From Amycolatopsis sp. WQ 127309 (GTDB taxonomy: Bacteria; Actinomycetota; Actinomycetes; Mycobacteriales; Pseudonocardiaceae), in assembly GCF_023023025.1 (NCBI RefSeq), contig NZ_CP095481.1, forward strand, positions 7,329,001-7,393,000: a stretch of DNA of 64,000 bases, written 5' to 3'. Under the pieces are notes generated by a model. The model searched no databases. It was not told the origin of the DNA and saw only the letters and a program-made list of their open reading frames with translations. Positions 19,705-29,082 of this stretch are shown here, in pieces. Position 1 is the first letter of the stretch. Each line of letters begins with the position of its first letter. The position numbers and the translations under genes are program-made.

Positions 19705-20912
19705 TCACGGAGTTCGACACCTGGGGCGTCCACGAACAGCAGTTCTGGCTGCGCGGCACCACCGCGGACCAGCCGGTCGCCTTCGACGCCGAAAGCGGCA
19801 TGTGGAACGTCTACGGCCACGCCGAGGCGTCGAAGGTGCTGAGCAACCCGAAGCTGTTCTCCTCCAACATGATGCGGCTGATGGCCGCGGAGATCGGCGC
19901 CGACATCGAGGAGGCGTCGGCCGGGGAGCTGCTCTACCTCGACCCGCCGCGCCACACCCGGCTGCGCAGGCTCGTCAACCACGCTTTCACCCCCAAGGTC
20001 CTCGCCGACCTCGAACCGCGGATCGCCGGCCTGACCCACGACCTGCTCGACGAGGCGAAGGTGACCGACCGGCTGGAGCTGGTCAGCGCGCTGGCGTACC
20101 CGCTGCCGGTCATCGTCATCGCCGAGCTGCTCGGCATCCCGGCGAGCGACCGTGACCTGTTCCGCCGCTGGGCGGAGTCGCTGATCCCGTCGACGTCCAC
20201 CGAGGACGTCTCGATCGTCGGCCGGTTCGAGGGCCAGGAGGAGGTCACCGAGACGACCCTGCAGCAACGCAAGGAGTTCGGCGAGTACCTGGCCGAGCAC
20301 ATCGAGGACCGCCGCAAGCACCCGCGCGAGGACCTGCTCAGCGGGCTGGTGCACGCCGAGGTCGAGGGGGAGCAGCTCAGCGACAAGGAGATCGCGACGC
20401 TGGCCGACGTCCTGCTGCTGGCCGGGCACGTGACCACGACGATGCTGCTGGGCAACACGATCCTCTGCCTGGACGCGCACCCGGACGAGTTCGCCCGCGT
20501 CCGCGCGGACCGCTCGCGCCTGCCCGACGTGATGGAGGAGTCGCTGCGCTACCTCCCGCCGTTCGCCGTGACGTCCCGGGCGACCACGGCCGAGGCCGAG
20601 GTCGGCGGCGTGACGATCCCGGCCGACCAGCTCGTGATGGTCTGGCTCGGCGCCGCCAACCGCGACCCGCTGGTGTTCGACGACCCCACGGAGTTCCGCC
20701 CGGGCCGCGATCCGAACCCGCACCTGACGTTCTCGCGCGGCATCCACTACTGCATCGGGGCCGGCCTGGCCCGGCTCGAGGGCCGGATCGCGCTGGACAT
20801 CCTGTTCGACCGCTTCCCGAAGATCACCACGATCCCCGACGAGCCGCCGCGGTTCATCCGCAGCTCGCAGATGCTCAACGCCTTCACGCTGCCCCTCGCC
20901 GTCTCGTCGTGA
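19701..20912 (+). CDS. Cytochrome P450 (polyketide tailoring), copy 1
   Basis: A 403-residue bacterial class P450. The heme ligand is C351 in FSRGIHYCIG and the K-helix is ESLR. The I-helix reads AGHVTT (A241-T246), where most P450s have an acidic residue before the Thr pair, so the usual acid-alcohol proton relay lacks its acid. It overlaps the AT-ER stop by 4 bases and lies inside the PKS operon, so it most likely oxidises the polyketide. The second P450 at 27782-28990 is a close paralogue along its whole length (shared starts TEFD.WGV and ends FIR..QM.NA.TLPLAVS), which suggests duplication inside the cluster. No ferredoxin or ferredoxin reductase gene is in the window, so electrons must come from elsewhere. 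Confidence 0.95.
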   Translation: MITEFDTWGVHEQQFWLRGTTADQPVAFDAESGMWNVYGHAEASKVLSNPKLFSSNMMRLMAAEIGADIEEASAGELLYLDPPRHTRLRRLVNHAFTPKVLADLEPRIAGLTHDLLDEAKVTDRLELVSALAYPLPVIVIAELLGIPASDRDLFRRWAESLIPSTSTEDVSIVGRFEGQEEVTETTLQQRKEFGEYLAEHIEDRRKHPREDLLSGLVHAEVEGEQLSDKEIATLADVLLLAGHVTTTMLLGNTILCLDAHPDEFARVRADRSRLPDVMEESLRYLPPFAVTSRATTAEAEVGGVTIPADQLVMVWLGAANRDPLVFDDPTEFRPGRDPNPHLTFSRGIHYCIGAGLARLEGRIALDILFDRFPKITTIPDEPPRFIRSSQMLNAFTLPLAVSS

Positions 20913-21015
20913 CCGGCGATTTGTCCGGATTACCGCCAGGGGCGCGTCCGCGGGACCGGAGCGGGAACGGCATTCGTGACCATCGATAGCGCGACGAACG
21001 CGAACGGAGCCTGAC

Positions 21016-24000
21016 ATGAGCCACCGCGTCGGTTCGGTGACCGAGCTGTACGAGCTGGTCAGCCGGGGAGAGATCGACAAGGCCGAGGCGATGCGCCTGG
21101 CCAAGCAGCTGAAGACGGCCAAGCGCGCCGAGCCCGCCGAGGCTGCCGGGCATCCGGCCGGGGTCGACCGGGACGTGCTGCGGGACCGGGTCTGCGACGT
21201 GCTCGCGGACAAGGTCCGGCAGCTGCTGAAGGTGAGCGCCGAGGACCTGGACGTCGACGTCGAGCTGAGCGAGTACGGCCTCGACTCGGTCGTCATCAGC
21301 CACCTCGTGAGCATGGTCAACGACGCGCTGGGCCTCGACCTCAAGCCCACGGTGGTGTTCGAGCACCCCACCCTGCGCGCGCTGGCCGGCCACCTCGCGC
21401 TCGACCACGAGACGGGTCTCGCGGACCGTCTCGGAGTGCGTCCCGCGGCTGTCGTGCGGGCGCCCAAGCCGGTCGCCCCACCCCGTCCGGTCCCGGTCGA
21501 ACGGCCGCGCACCGGGGACCCGGTCGCGATCATCGGGATGAGCGGTCGTTTCCCGCAGGCCGACGACCTCGACGCGTTCTGGCGCAACCTCTCCGAGGGG
21601 CGCGACTGCGTCAGCGAGGTGCCCGCCGACCGCTGGGACTGGCGCGAGCTGTACGGCGACCCGTTCGACGAGGCCGGCCGCACCACCGTCAAGTGGGGCG
21701 GGTTCATCGACGGCGTCGCCGACTTCGACCCCGAGTTCTTCGGCATCGCGCCCCGCGAAGCGGCGCTGATGGACCCCCAGCACCGGCTGCTGATGCTGCA
21801 CACGTGGAAGGCACTGGAGGACGCCGGGTACGCGGCGGACGCCCTGGCCGGCACCGATCTCGGCATCATCGTGGGCACCGCGACCACCGGGTACCACCGC
21901 CTGATCGACGCGCACGCCCGTGGCGGCGACGGCGTCGCGGCCACCGCCACGGTGCCGTCCATCGGCCCGAACCGGATGAGCTTCTTCCTCGACGTCCACG
22001 GCCCGAGCGAGCCGGTCGAGACGGCCTGCTCCAGCTCCCTGGTCGCGCTGCACCGCGCGGTGTCCGCCCTGGACCGGGAGGAGTGCTCGCTCGCCGTCGC
22101 GGGCGGCGTCAACACCGTGCTCGTCCCGGACGGCCACATCAGCTTCGGCCGCGCCGGCATGCTCAGCGAGGACGGCCGGAGCAAGACGTTCTCCGCCGGC
22201 GCGGACGGCTACGCCCGCGGTGAGGGCGTCGGCATGCTGGTGCTGAAGAAGCTCTCGGCGGCCGAGCGCGACGGCGACCACATCCACGGCGTCATCCGCG
22301 CGACGGCCGTCAACCACGGCGGCCGCGCCAACTCGCTCACCGCGCCGAACCCCAAGGCCCAGGCGTCGGTGATCCGCGACGCCTACCGCCGCGCCGGCGT
22401 CGACCCGCGCACGATCGGCTACATCGAGGCGCACGGCACGGGAACGAAGCTCGGCGACCCCGTCGAGGTCAACGGCCTCAAGGACGCCTTCCGTGAGCTC
22501 TACGACGGCGCCGACGTCACCGGCGCCCACTGCGGCATCGGCTCGGTCAAGACCAACATCGGGCACACCGAGCTGTCCGCCGGGGTCGCCGGCGTGCTCA
22601 AGGTGCTGCTGCAGCTGCGTCACCGCACGCTGGTCGAGAGCCTGCACTGCGACACGGTGAACCCGTACGTCGAGCTGGCCGGCAGCCCGTTCTTCCTGGT
22701 GCGCGAACGGCAGTCCTGGGCCGCGCCGGTCGACGCCGACGGCGCCGAGCTGCCGCGCCGGGCCGGCGTCAGCTCGTTCGGCTTCGGCGGCGCGAACGCG
22801 CACGTCGTGCTGGAGGAGTACCGCCCGCCCGCGCCGGCCGGTGCGGCGGCGGGACCGTTCGCCATCGTGCTGTCGGCCCGCGAACCCGAGACGCTGGTGA
22901 CCCGCGCGCGGCAGCTGCTCGCCTGGACCGACGGCCGGGGCGACGACGACCTGGCGAGCGTGGCCTACACCCTGCAGGTCGGCCGGGTCGCGATGCCGGA
23001 GCGGCTGGCGTTCACCGTCGAGACGCTCGACGACCTGCGCGACGCGCTGCGGGCGTTCGTCGCCGGGGAGCCGCGCGGCGATCTGCATCGCGGCCGGCCG
23101 CAGCCGAACGCCGCGTGGCGCGTGCTCGCCGGCGACGAGGACATCGCCGCCGCGATGGACACCTGGGTCGCCAAGGGCAAGCTGCCGCGCCTGCTGGAAC
23201 TGTGGGCCGCCGGGTTCGACTTCGACTGGCGGCGCCTGCACGGCGACACCCCGCCGCGTCGCCTCCCGCTGCCGACGTACCCGTTCAACCTGCGCCGCTT
23301 CTGGATCGCCGACCGAGCCGCCCGCGCCGCCCGAGCCGTCCGCGCCGCCCGCAACCCCGCCCCGCCGCGCGAGCGTGTCCTGGACGGCAGCGAGTACTAC
23401 CTGCGCGACCACTGCCTGCGCGGCGTCCCGGTGCTGCCCGCCGTCGCCTACCTGGAGCTGGCGCGCGACGCGCTCGGCGCCGAGACCGGTGTCCGGATCA
23501 GCGACGTCCGCTGGCTGCGGCCGATCGAGGTCACCGAACCGCGCCGCGTCGAAGTCCGGCTCGACCCGGCGGATCAGGCCGGGCGCCGCGCGTTCGAGGT
23601 GCACGTCGACGGCGACGCGGCGGTCTACGCCCAAGGCACCGGCGAGATCACCGCCCTGACCACGGAAACCCTTGCGGTGGAACAACTCCGTGACGGCTGC
23701 ACGCACAGCTTGGACGCGGCCGGGTTCTACCGGACCTACGAGCGCATCGGGATGGACTACGGCCCCGCGCTGCGCGCTGTCCGTTCCCTGCACTACGACG
23801 ACGGCATCGCCGTGGCCCGGCTGAGCCTGCCGCGCGAGGCCGAGTCGCCGCTCGTGCTCAACCCCAGCCTGCTCGACGGCGCGCTCCAGGCCGTCCTGGG
23901 CGTCTGGCTGGGTGAAGACGACGGCACGGCGGCCCAGCTCGCGCTGCCGTTCGCCGTGCGGGAGGTCCAGGTGCACGCCCCGACCCCCGCGGACGGCTGG

Positions 24001-27000
24001 GTCGTCATCCGCAGTCACCCCGACGACCGCGGCGGCGACGTCCGCCGGCTGGACGTCGACGTGTGCGACGCCGACGGCCGCGTCTGTGTCCGCCTGCTGG
24101 GCTTCAGCACGCGAACCCTGCCGCCGGCCGCGAACGCGGAAACCCGCCTCATGACGCCGGTGTGGGACGCGGTGGCCGTCGACCCGGCCCCGCTCCGGCC
24201 CGCCGCCGATGCCCGGGTCGCCCTCGTCGGCGGGACGCCGGAGGACCAGGCCGAGTTCCGCCGCCGCTACCCGGACGCCGCCGTGCTGGACGCCGGCGAT
24301 TCACCGGCGGGGTTCGACCACGTCGTGCTGCTGGCGCCCGAGGTCCGGACGGCGTTCCGGCTGCTCAAGGCGGCCACCGGCGAGATCGGCTGGACCGTCG
24401 TCACCCGGCAGGCTCGCCTGCTGCCCGGCGACACCCGCGTCGACCCGGACGCCGCCGGCCTGCACGGCCTCTTCGGCTCGCTGGCCCAGGAGTACCCGCA
24501 CTGGCCCGTCCGCGTCGTGGACGTCCCCGCCGACGCCCCCGTGCCCTGGGACGACGTCCTGACCCTGCCGCCGGAGCCGCAGGGCGCACTGCTGGCGCGG
24601 CGCGACGGCGAGTGGTACCGGCAGCGCCTGCTGGAGCTGGCGGCGCCCGTCCCGGCCGGGCCGGCGCACGCGAACCTGCAGCCCGACGACGTCGTCGTGG
24701 CCATCGGCGGCGCCGGCGGCATCGGCACCGTCTGGACCGAGCACCTGCTGCGCCGTCACAAGGTGCGCGTCGTGTGGATCGGCCGGCGCCCCTTGGACGC
24801 CGGCATCGAAGCCCGCCGCAGCGCACTCGCGGCCCACGGTCCCAAACCGGACTACGTCCAGGCCGACGCCACCGACCCGGCGGCGTTGCGCCGGGCCCGC
24901 GACGAGATCGTCCGCCGCCACGGCCCCGTCCGCGGCGTGCTGCACTCCGCCATCGTGCTCGGCGACCAGAGCCTGGCCCGGATGGACGAAGAGCGCTTCG
25001 CCGCCACCTACGCGGCGAAGGCCGACGTCGCCGTCAGCATCGCCGACGTCTTCGCCGGCGAGCCCCTCGACTTCGTCGTGTTCTTCTCGTCGCTGCAGTC
25101 CTTCCTCACCTCGCCCGGTCAGGCCAACTACGCCGCCGGCTGCACCTTCGCCGACGCCTACGCCGAGCACCTCGGCACCCGGCTCGACTGCCCGGTGAAG
25201 GTCGTCAACTGGGGTTACTGGGGCGGGGTCGGCGTGGTCGCCGACGACGCCCACCGCGAGCGGATGGCCCGATCCGGCGTGGCGTCGATCGAACCGGCCG
25301 AAGGCATGGCCACCTACGACACGCTCCTGGGCTCCCGGCACTCGCAGCTGGCGCTGGTGAAGGCGACCTACACGCTCGACGACGACGTGGTCGAGCAGCT
25401 CGAAGCCCGCACCCCGGCCCTGATCGCGTCCCTGCGTGACGGCCGTCCGGATCGCACCGACGAGGTCGCCCGGCTCCGCGAGAAGATCGACGGCCACAAC
25501 GGGAAACTGGACGCCGCCCTGGTGCCGGTCCTGTGGACCGTGCTGCGCTCCCTCGGCCTGTTCGAGGACGGCCGCGCGGCCACCGCCGGGGAATGGCGGA
25601 CCCGCGGTGGGATCACCGACGAGTACGACCGCTGGTTCCGGCACACCCTCGACGTCCTGACCGGCACCGGCCACCTGAGCCACGACGACGGCCGCTACTC
25701 GGCCGATCCGGCCGCGCAGACCGATACCGCCGAGTGGGACCGGCACCGCGACGGCTGGCTGGCCGAGGCGTCCACCCGGGCCCAGACGACGCTCGTCGAC
25801 ACCGCACTGGGCGCGCTGGCCGACATCCTCACCGGCGGCCGCCCGGCCACCGACGTGCTGTTCCCGGCGTCGTCGATGGACCTCGTCGAGGGCGTCTACA
25901 AGGCCAACCCGGTCGCCGACCACTTCAACGAGGTCCTGGCCGAGACGCTCGTCGGGTACGTGCGCCGCCGTGTCGCCGACGATCCCGGTGCGAAGCTGCG
26001 CGTCCTGGAGATCGGCGCGGGCACCGGGGGCACCACCGAAACCGTCTTCCGGCACCTGGAGCCGTGGGCCGACCACATCGAGACCTATTGCTACACCGAC
26101 ATCTCCAAGGCCTTCCTGCTGCACGCCCGGCGTGAGTTCGGCACACCCTTCCTCGACACCCGGCTGTTCGACGTCGAGGCGCCCCTGGCGGGACAGCCGA
26201 TCCCGGCCGGCGGCTTCGACGTCGCCATCGCCACCAACGTCCTGCACGCCACCCGCGACATCCGCACCACGCTGCGGAACACCAAGGCGACCTTGCGCGC
26301 CCACGGGATCCTGCTGCTCAACGAGCTGAGCGGCGGCAGTCTGTTCAGCCACCTCACCTTCGGTCTCCTCGACGGCTGGTGGCGCTACGACGACCCCGCG
26401 CCGCGCGTGCCCGGCACGCCCACGCTGGCCCCCGCCACCTGGCAGCGGCTGCTGACCGAAACGGGCTTCCGCGGCGCGTTCCCCGCCGCCGACGGGGCCG
26501 ACGACCTCGGCCAGCAGGTGATCGTCGCCGAGAGCGACGGCGCCGTCCGTCAACCGCGGCAGGACACCCCGCCCGCGGCCAAGTCCACAGTGGACAAAAC
26601 CGGGGAGAACGAGGCCGGCCGCGTCGCCGAGCTGATGGCCGAAGTGCTGGAGATCGACGCCGGACAGCTCGACCCGGACGTGCCCCTGCGGCGCTACGGC
26701 TTCGACTCGATCTTCATGGCCCAGTTCCTGTCCTCGGTGAAGAAGCACCTCGACGACACGATGACTCTGGACGTCATCGCCGAGTGCGAAACGCTCAACG
26801 ACATCATCGCCCGTGTCGGCACGTCGGCGAAGCCCGCCGAGACGGCGGACGCCCCCGAGCTGATCCGGATGAACCGCGGCGGCGAAGGCCGGCCGGTCTT
26901 CTGGATCCACCACGGCAACGGGGGAGTGGAGTCCTACCGGCCCCTGGCCGAGCACAGCGGCCGGCCGTTCTACGGCATCCGGCCGAAGGGCTGGCTCGGC

Positions 27001-27780
27001 GACGGCGAGATCCTCAGCGGCCAGGTGCCGATGGCCGAGCACTACGCGGCCCTCATCCGCGCGGTGCAACCGGACGGGCCCTACGACGTCGGCGGGTTCT
27101 CGCTGGGCGGCCTGCTGGCCTACGAGGTCGTCCGGCAGCTCCAGCTGCAGGGCGCCGAAGTGACCACCCTCGTCATGCTCGACACCCTCGACGCCGCCGC
27201 GACCAACCGCGTCAACACGATCATGCAGGGCGGCCGGGCCGACCCGGACGTGATCGCCAAGGTCTGCGCGTTCCGCGCGGTCAACCTCGTGCTCGGCAAC
27301 AACCGCCTGGACGCGAACGACGGCAGTGCCCCGATCCTGCACCGGGACGAGGTGGATCCCGGCCTGGACTACCCGGAGTTCCTCGGCTCGCTGCTCAAGG
27401 CCGCGCTGGCCGCCGGGATCACCAAGACCGAGGCGCAGCTGCGCACCCAGGTCACCCAGCTGGCGCGCTTCTTCGAGGTGCTGCACACCGGCGACCACGT
27501 CGTCGACCCGCTCCCGCGGCGGGACGCGGTGCGCTGCTACTACGTCCGCAACCGCGGTGGCCGGTTCTTCGGCGACTTCGAGGAGTACATGGTGCTCTTC
27601 GCCAACCCGGACCTGCCCGGCCTGGACGGCGTCGAGTACTGGCGCGAGTGGGAGGAGCGGATCGACGACTTCTTCGTCACCGAGGTCGCCACCACCAACC
27701 ACACCGACGTGATGACGGCGCCAGAGTCGCTGGAGAAGGTGCTGCGGCTGTGCGACACCCTCTACGGAAAGGAAGCCTGA
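21016..27780 (+). CDS. Trans-AT modular polyketide synthase with terminal thioesterase
   Basis: A 2254-residue PKS that completes the chain. Residues 1-40 are a short helical segment (VTELYELVSRGEIDKAEA) of the kind found at N-termini of split trans-AT subunits. Then ACP (S91), KS (about 169-600, C338 in ETACSSSL), DH (H799 in HxxxGxxxxP, D954), KR (GGAGGIG near 1232, Y1372), C-methyltransferase (EIGAGTGG near 1666), ACP (S1898) and thioesterase (GFSLGG with S2029, H2229 near the end). There is no AT. The leading ACP has no KS in this protein and fits the KS-DH that ends the first PKS, so one module is split between the proteins. The DH-KR-cMT block closely resembles the first such block of the upstream PKS. 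It lies 103 bases after the P450, the only clear gap in the core operon, with RBS-like GGAGCC before the ATG. Confidence 0.95.
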   Translation: MSHRVGSVTELYELVSRGEIDKAEAMRLAKQLKTAKRAEPAEAAGHPAGVDRDVLRDRVCDVLADKVRQLLKVSAEDLDVDVELSEYGLDSVVISHLVSMVNDALGLDLKPTVVFEHPTLRALAGHLALDHETGLADRLGVRPAAVVRAPKPVAPPRPVPVERPRTGDPVAIIGMSGRFPQADDLDAFWRNLSEGRDCVSEVPADRWDWRELYGDPFDEAGRTTVKWGGFIDGVADFDPEFFGIAPREAALMDPQHRLLMLHTWKALEDAGYAADALAGTDLGIIVGTATTGYHRLIDAHARGGDGVAATATVPSIGPNRMSFFLDVHGPSEPVETACSSSLVALHRAVSALDREECSLAVAGGVNTVLVPDGHISFGRAGMLSEDGRSKTFSAGADGYARGEGVGMLVLKKLSAAERDGDHIHGVIRATAVNHGGRANSLTAPNPKAQASVIRDAYRRAGVDPRTIGYIEAHGTGTKLGDPVEVNGLKDAFRELYDGADVTGAHCGIGSVKTNIGHTELSAGVAGVLKVLLQLRHRTLVESLHCDTVNPYVELAGSPFFLVRERQSWAAPVDADGAELPRRAGVSSFGFGGANAHVVLEEYRPPAPAGAAAGPFAIVLSAREPETLVTRARQLLAWTDGRGDDDLASVAYTLQVGRVAMPERLAFTVETLDDLRDALRAFVAGEPRGDLHRGRPQPNAAWRVLAGDEDIAAAMDTWVAKGKLPRLLELWAAGFDFDWRRLHGDTPPRRLPLPTYPFNLRRFWIADRAARAARAVRAARNPAPPRERVLDGSEYYLRDHCLRGVPVLPAVAYLELARDALGAETGVRISDVRWLRPIEVTEPRRVEVRLDPADQAGRRAFEVHVDGDAAVYAQGTGEITALTTETLAVEQLRDGCTHSLDAAGFYRTYERIGMDYGPALRAVRSLHYDDGIAVARLSLPREAESPLVLNPSLLDGALQAVLGVWLGEDDGTAAQLALPFAVREVQVHAPTPADGWVVIRSHPDDRGGDVRRLDVDVCDADGRVCVRLLGFSTRTLPPAANAETRLMTPVWDAVAVDPAPLRPAADARVALVGGTPEDQAEFRRRYPDAAVLDAGDSPAGFDHVVLLAPEVRTAFRLLKAATGEIGWTVVTRQARLLPGDTRVDPDAAGLHGLFGSLAQEYPHWPVRVVDVPADAPVPWDDVLTLPPEPQGALLARRDGEWYRQRLLELAAPVPAGPAHANLQPDDVVVAIGGAGGIGTVWTEHLLRRHKVRVVWIGRRPLDAGIEARRSALAAHGPKPDYVQADATDPAALRRARDEIVRRHGPVRGVLHSAIVLGDQSLARMDEERFAATYAAKADVAVSIADVFAGEPLDFVVFFSSLQSFLTSPGQANYAAGCTFADAYAEHLGTRLDCPVKVVNWGYWGGVGVVADDAHRERMARSGVASIEPAEGMATYDTLLGSRHSQLALVKATYTLDDDVVEQLEARTPALIASLRDGRPDRTDEVARLREKIDGHNGKLDAALVPVLWTVLRSLGLFEDGRAATAGEWRTRGGITDEYDRWFRHTLDVLTGTGHLSHDDGRYSADPAAQTDTAEWDRHRDGWLAEASTRAQTTLVDTALGALADILTGGRPATDVLFPASSMDLVEGVYKANPVADHFNEVLAETLVGYVRRRVADDPGAKLRVLEIGAGTGGTTETVFRHLEPWADHIETYCYTDISKAFLLHARREFGTPFLDTRLFDVEAPLAGQPIPAGGFDVAIATNVLHATRDIRTTLRNTKATLRAHGILLLNELSGGSLFSHLTFGLLDGWWRYDDPAPRVPGTPTLAPATWQRLLTETGFRGAFPAADGADDLGQQVIVAESDGAVRQPRQDTPPAAKSTVDKTGENEAGRVAELMAEVLEIDAGQLDPDVPLRRYGFDSIFMAQFLSSVKKHLDDTMTLDVIAECETLNDIIARVGTSAKPAETADAPELIRMNRGGEGRPVFWIHHGNGGVESYRPLAEHSGRPFYGIRPKGWLGDGEILSGQVPMAEHYAALIRAVQPDGPYDVGGFSLGGLLAYEVVRQLQLQGAEVTTLVMLDTLDAAATNRVNTIMQGGRADPDVIAKVCAFRAVNLVLGNNRLDANDGSAPILHRDEVDPGLDYPEFLGSLLKAALAAGITKTEAQLRTQVTQLARFFEVLHTGDHVVDPLPRRDAVRCYYVRNRGGRFFGDFEEYMVLFANPDLPGLDGVEYWREWEERIDDFFVTEVATTNHTDVMTAPESLEKVLRLCDTLYGKEA
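26583..26595. repeat. Copy of a recurrent 13-base quasi-palindrome
   Basis: GTCCACAGTGGAC, with 6-base arms around a central A. Here it is read as Ser-Thr-Val-Asp inside the linker before the last ACP of the second PKS. Other exact copies are at 31495, 50802 and 51830. Confidence 0.6.
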
Positions 27781-27781
27781 C

Positions 27782-28990
27782 GTGCTCACCGAATTCGACG
27801 AGTGGGGGGTCGACGAGCGCCAGTACTGGCTGCGCGGCATCGAACCCGAAAAGGCCGTCGCCTACGACGCCGAGACGCGGATGTGGCACGTCTACGGTCA
27901 CCCCGAGAACGTGCAACTGCTGAGCAAGCCGAAGGTGTTCTCCTCGAACCTGCAGCGGGTGATGGGCGCCGAGATCGGCGGCGACAACCCGGAAGAGACC
28001 TACGACGAGCTGCTCTACCTGGACCCGCCGGACCACACCCGGCTGCGCAAGCTCGTCAGCCACGCGTTCACGGCCAAGGTCGTCGCCGACCTGGAGCCGA
28101 AGATCGCGGCCCTGACGAACGAACTGCTCGACGAGGTGAAGTCGTCGGACCGGCTCGAGCTGGTCAGCGAGCTGGCCTACCCGCTGCCGGTCACCGTGAT
28201 CTGCGAGCTGCTCGGCATCCCGGCCGGCGACCGCGACCTGTTCCGCAAGCAGGCCGAGTCGCTGATGCCGTCCACTTCGGACGACGTCCAGCTGGTCGGC
28301 CGCTTCGAAGGCCAGGAAGAGGTCACGAAGACGGTCATCCAGCGGCACCGGGAGTTCGCCGAGTACCTGCAGCAGTTCATCGACGACCGGCGGAAGAAGC
28401 CCCGCGAGGACCTGTTGAGCGGGCTCGTGCACGCCGAGGTCGACGGGGAACGCCTGACCGGCAAGGAAGTCGCGAGCCTCGTCGACACCCTGCTGCTCGC
28501 CGGGCACCTCAACACCACGATGATGCTCAGCAACACCATCCTGTGCCTGGACGCGCACCCGGAGGAGTTCCGGCGCACCCGCGAGGACCGCTCCCGGCTG
28601 CCGGGCGTGGTCGAGGAGTCGCTGCGCTACCTGCCGCCGTTCTCGGTGACCTCCCGGGTGACCGCGGCCGAGACGGAGCTCGGCGGCGAGACGATCCCGG
28701 CCGACCAGCTGGTGATGGTGTGGATGGCCACGGCCAACCGCGACCCCCGCGTGTTCGACGCGCCGGCGGAGTTCCGCCCGGAACGCCACCCCAACCCGCA
28801 CCTGACGTTCTCGCGCGGCATCCACTTCTGCGTCGGCGCCGGGCTGGGTCGGCTGGAGGGGCGCGTCGCGCTGAACACGCTGCTGGACCGCTTCCCGCAC
28901 CTGGCCACGATTCCCGATGAGCCGCCGCGGTTCATCCGCACCGACCAGATGTTCAACGCGCACACGCTGCCGCTCGCCGTTTCCGGCTGA
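27782..28990 (+). CDS. Cytochrome P450 (polyketide tailoring), copy 2
   Basis: A 402-residue P450, paralogous to the one at 19701-20912. The heme ligand is C350 in FSRGIHFCVG and the K-helix is ESLR. The I-helix reads AGHLNT (A240-T245): the acidic residue is Leu and the first Thr is Asn, so it departs further from the consensus than copy 1. It starts with GTG one base after the PKS stop, behind GGAAAGG, and so belongs to the same transcript. Its position next to the thioesterase and methyltransferase fits a late tailoring oxidation. Whether the two copies act on different carbons, or in successive oxidations of one carbon, cannot be read from sequence. Confidence 0.95.
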   Translation: MLTEFDEWGVDERQYWLRGIEPEKAVAYDAETRMWHVYGHPENVQLLSKPKVFSSNLQRVMGAEIGGDNPEETYDELLYLDPPDHTRLRKLVSHAFTAKVVADLEPKIAALTNELLDEVKSSDRLELVSELAYPLPVTVICELLGIPAGDRDLFRKQAESLMPSTSDDVQLVGRFEGQEEVTKTVIQRHREFAEYLQQFIDDRRKKPREDLLSGLVHAEVDGERLTGKEVASLVDTLLLAGHLNTTMMLSNTILCLDAHPEEFRRTREDRSRLPGVVEESLRYLPPFSVTSRVTAAETELGGETIPADQLVMVWMATANRDPRVFDAPAEFRPERHPNPHLTFSRGIHFCVGAGLGRLEGRVALNTLLDRFPHLATIPDEPPRFIRTDQMFNAHTLPLAVSG

Positions 28991-29082
28991 GCGGCTCCTA
29001 CGACGGGAGGAGTCACGCAACTTCCGAGAACTTCCAGTCACTGCCCGTGTATCCGACCGCACCCCACGTCAAGGAGAGCTTC

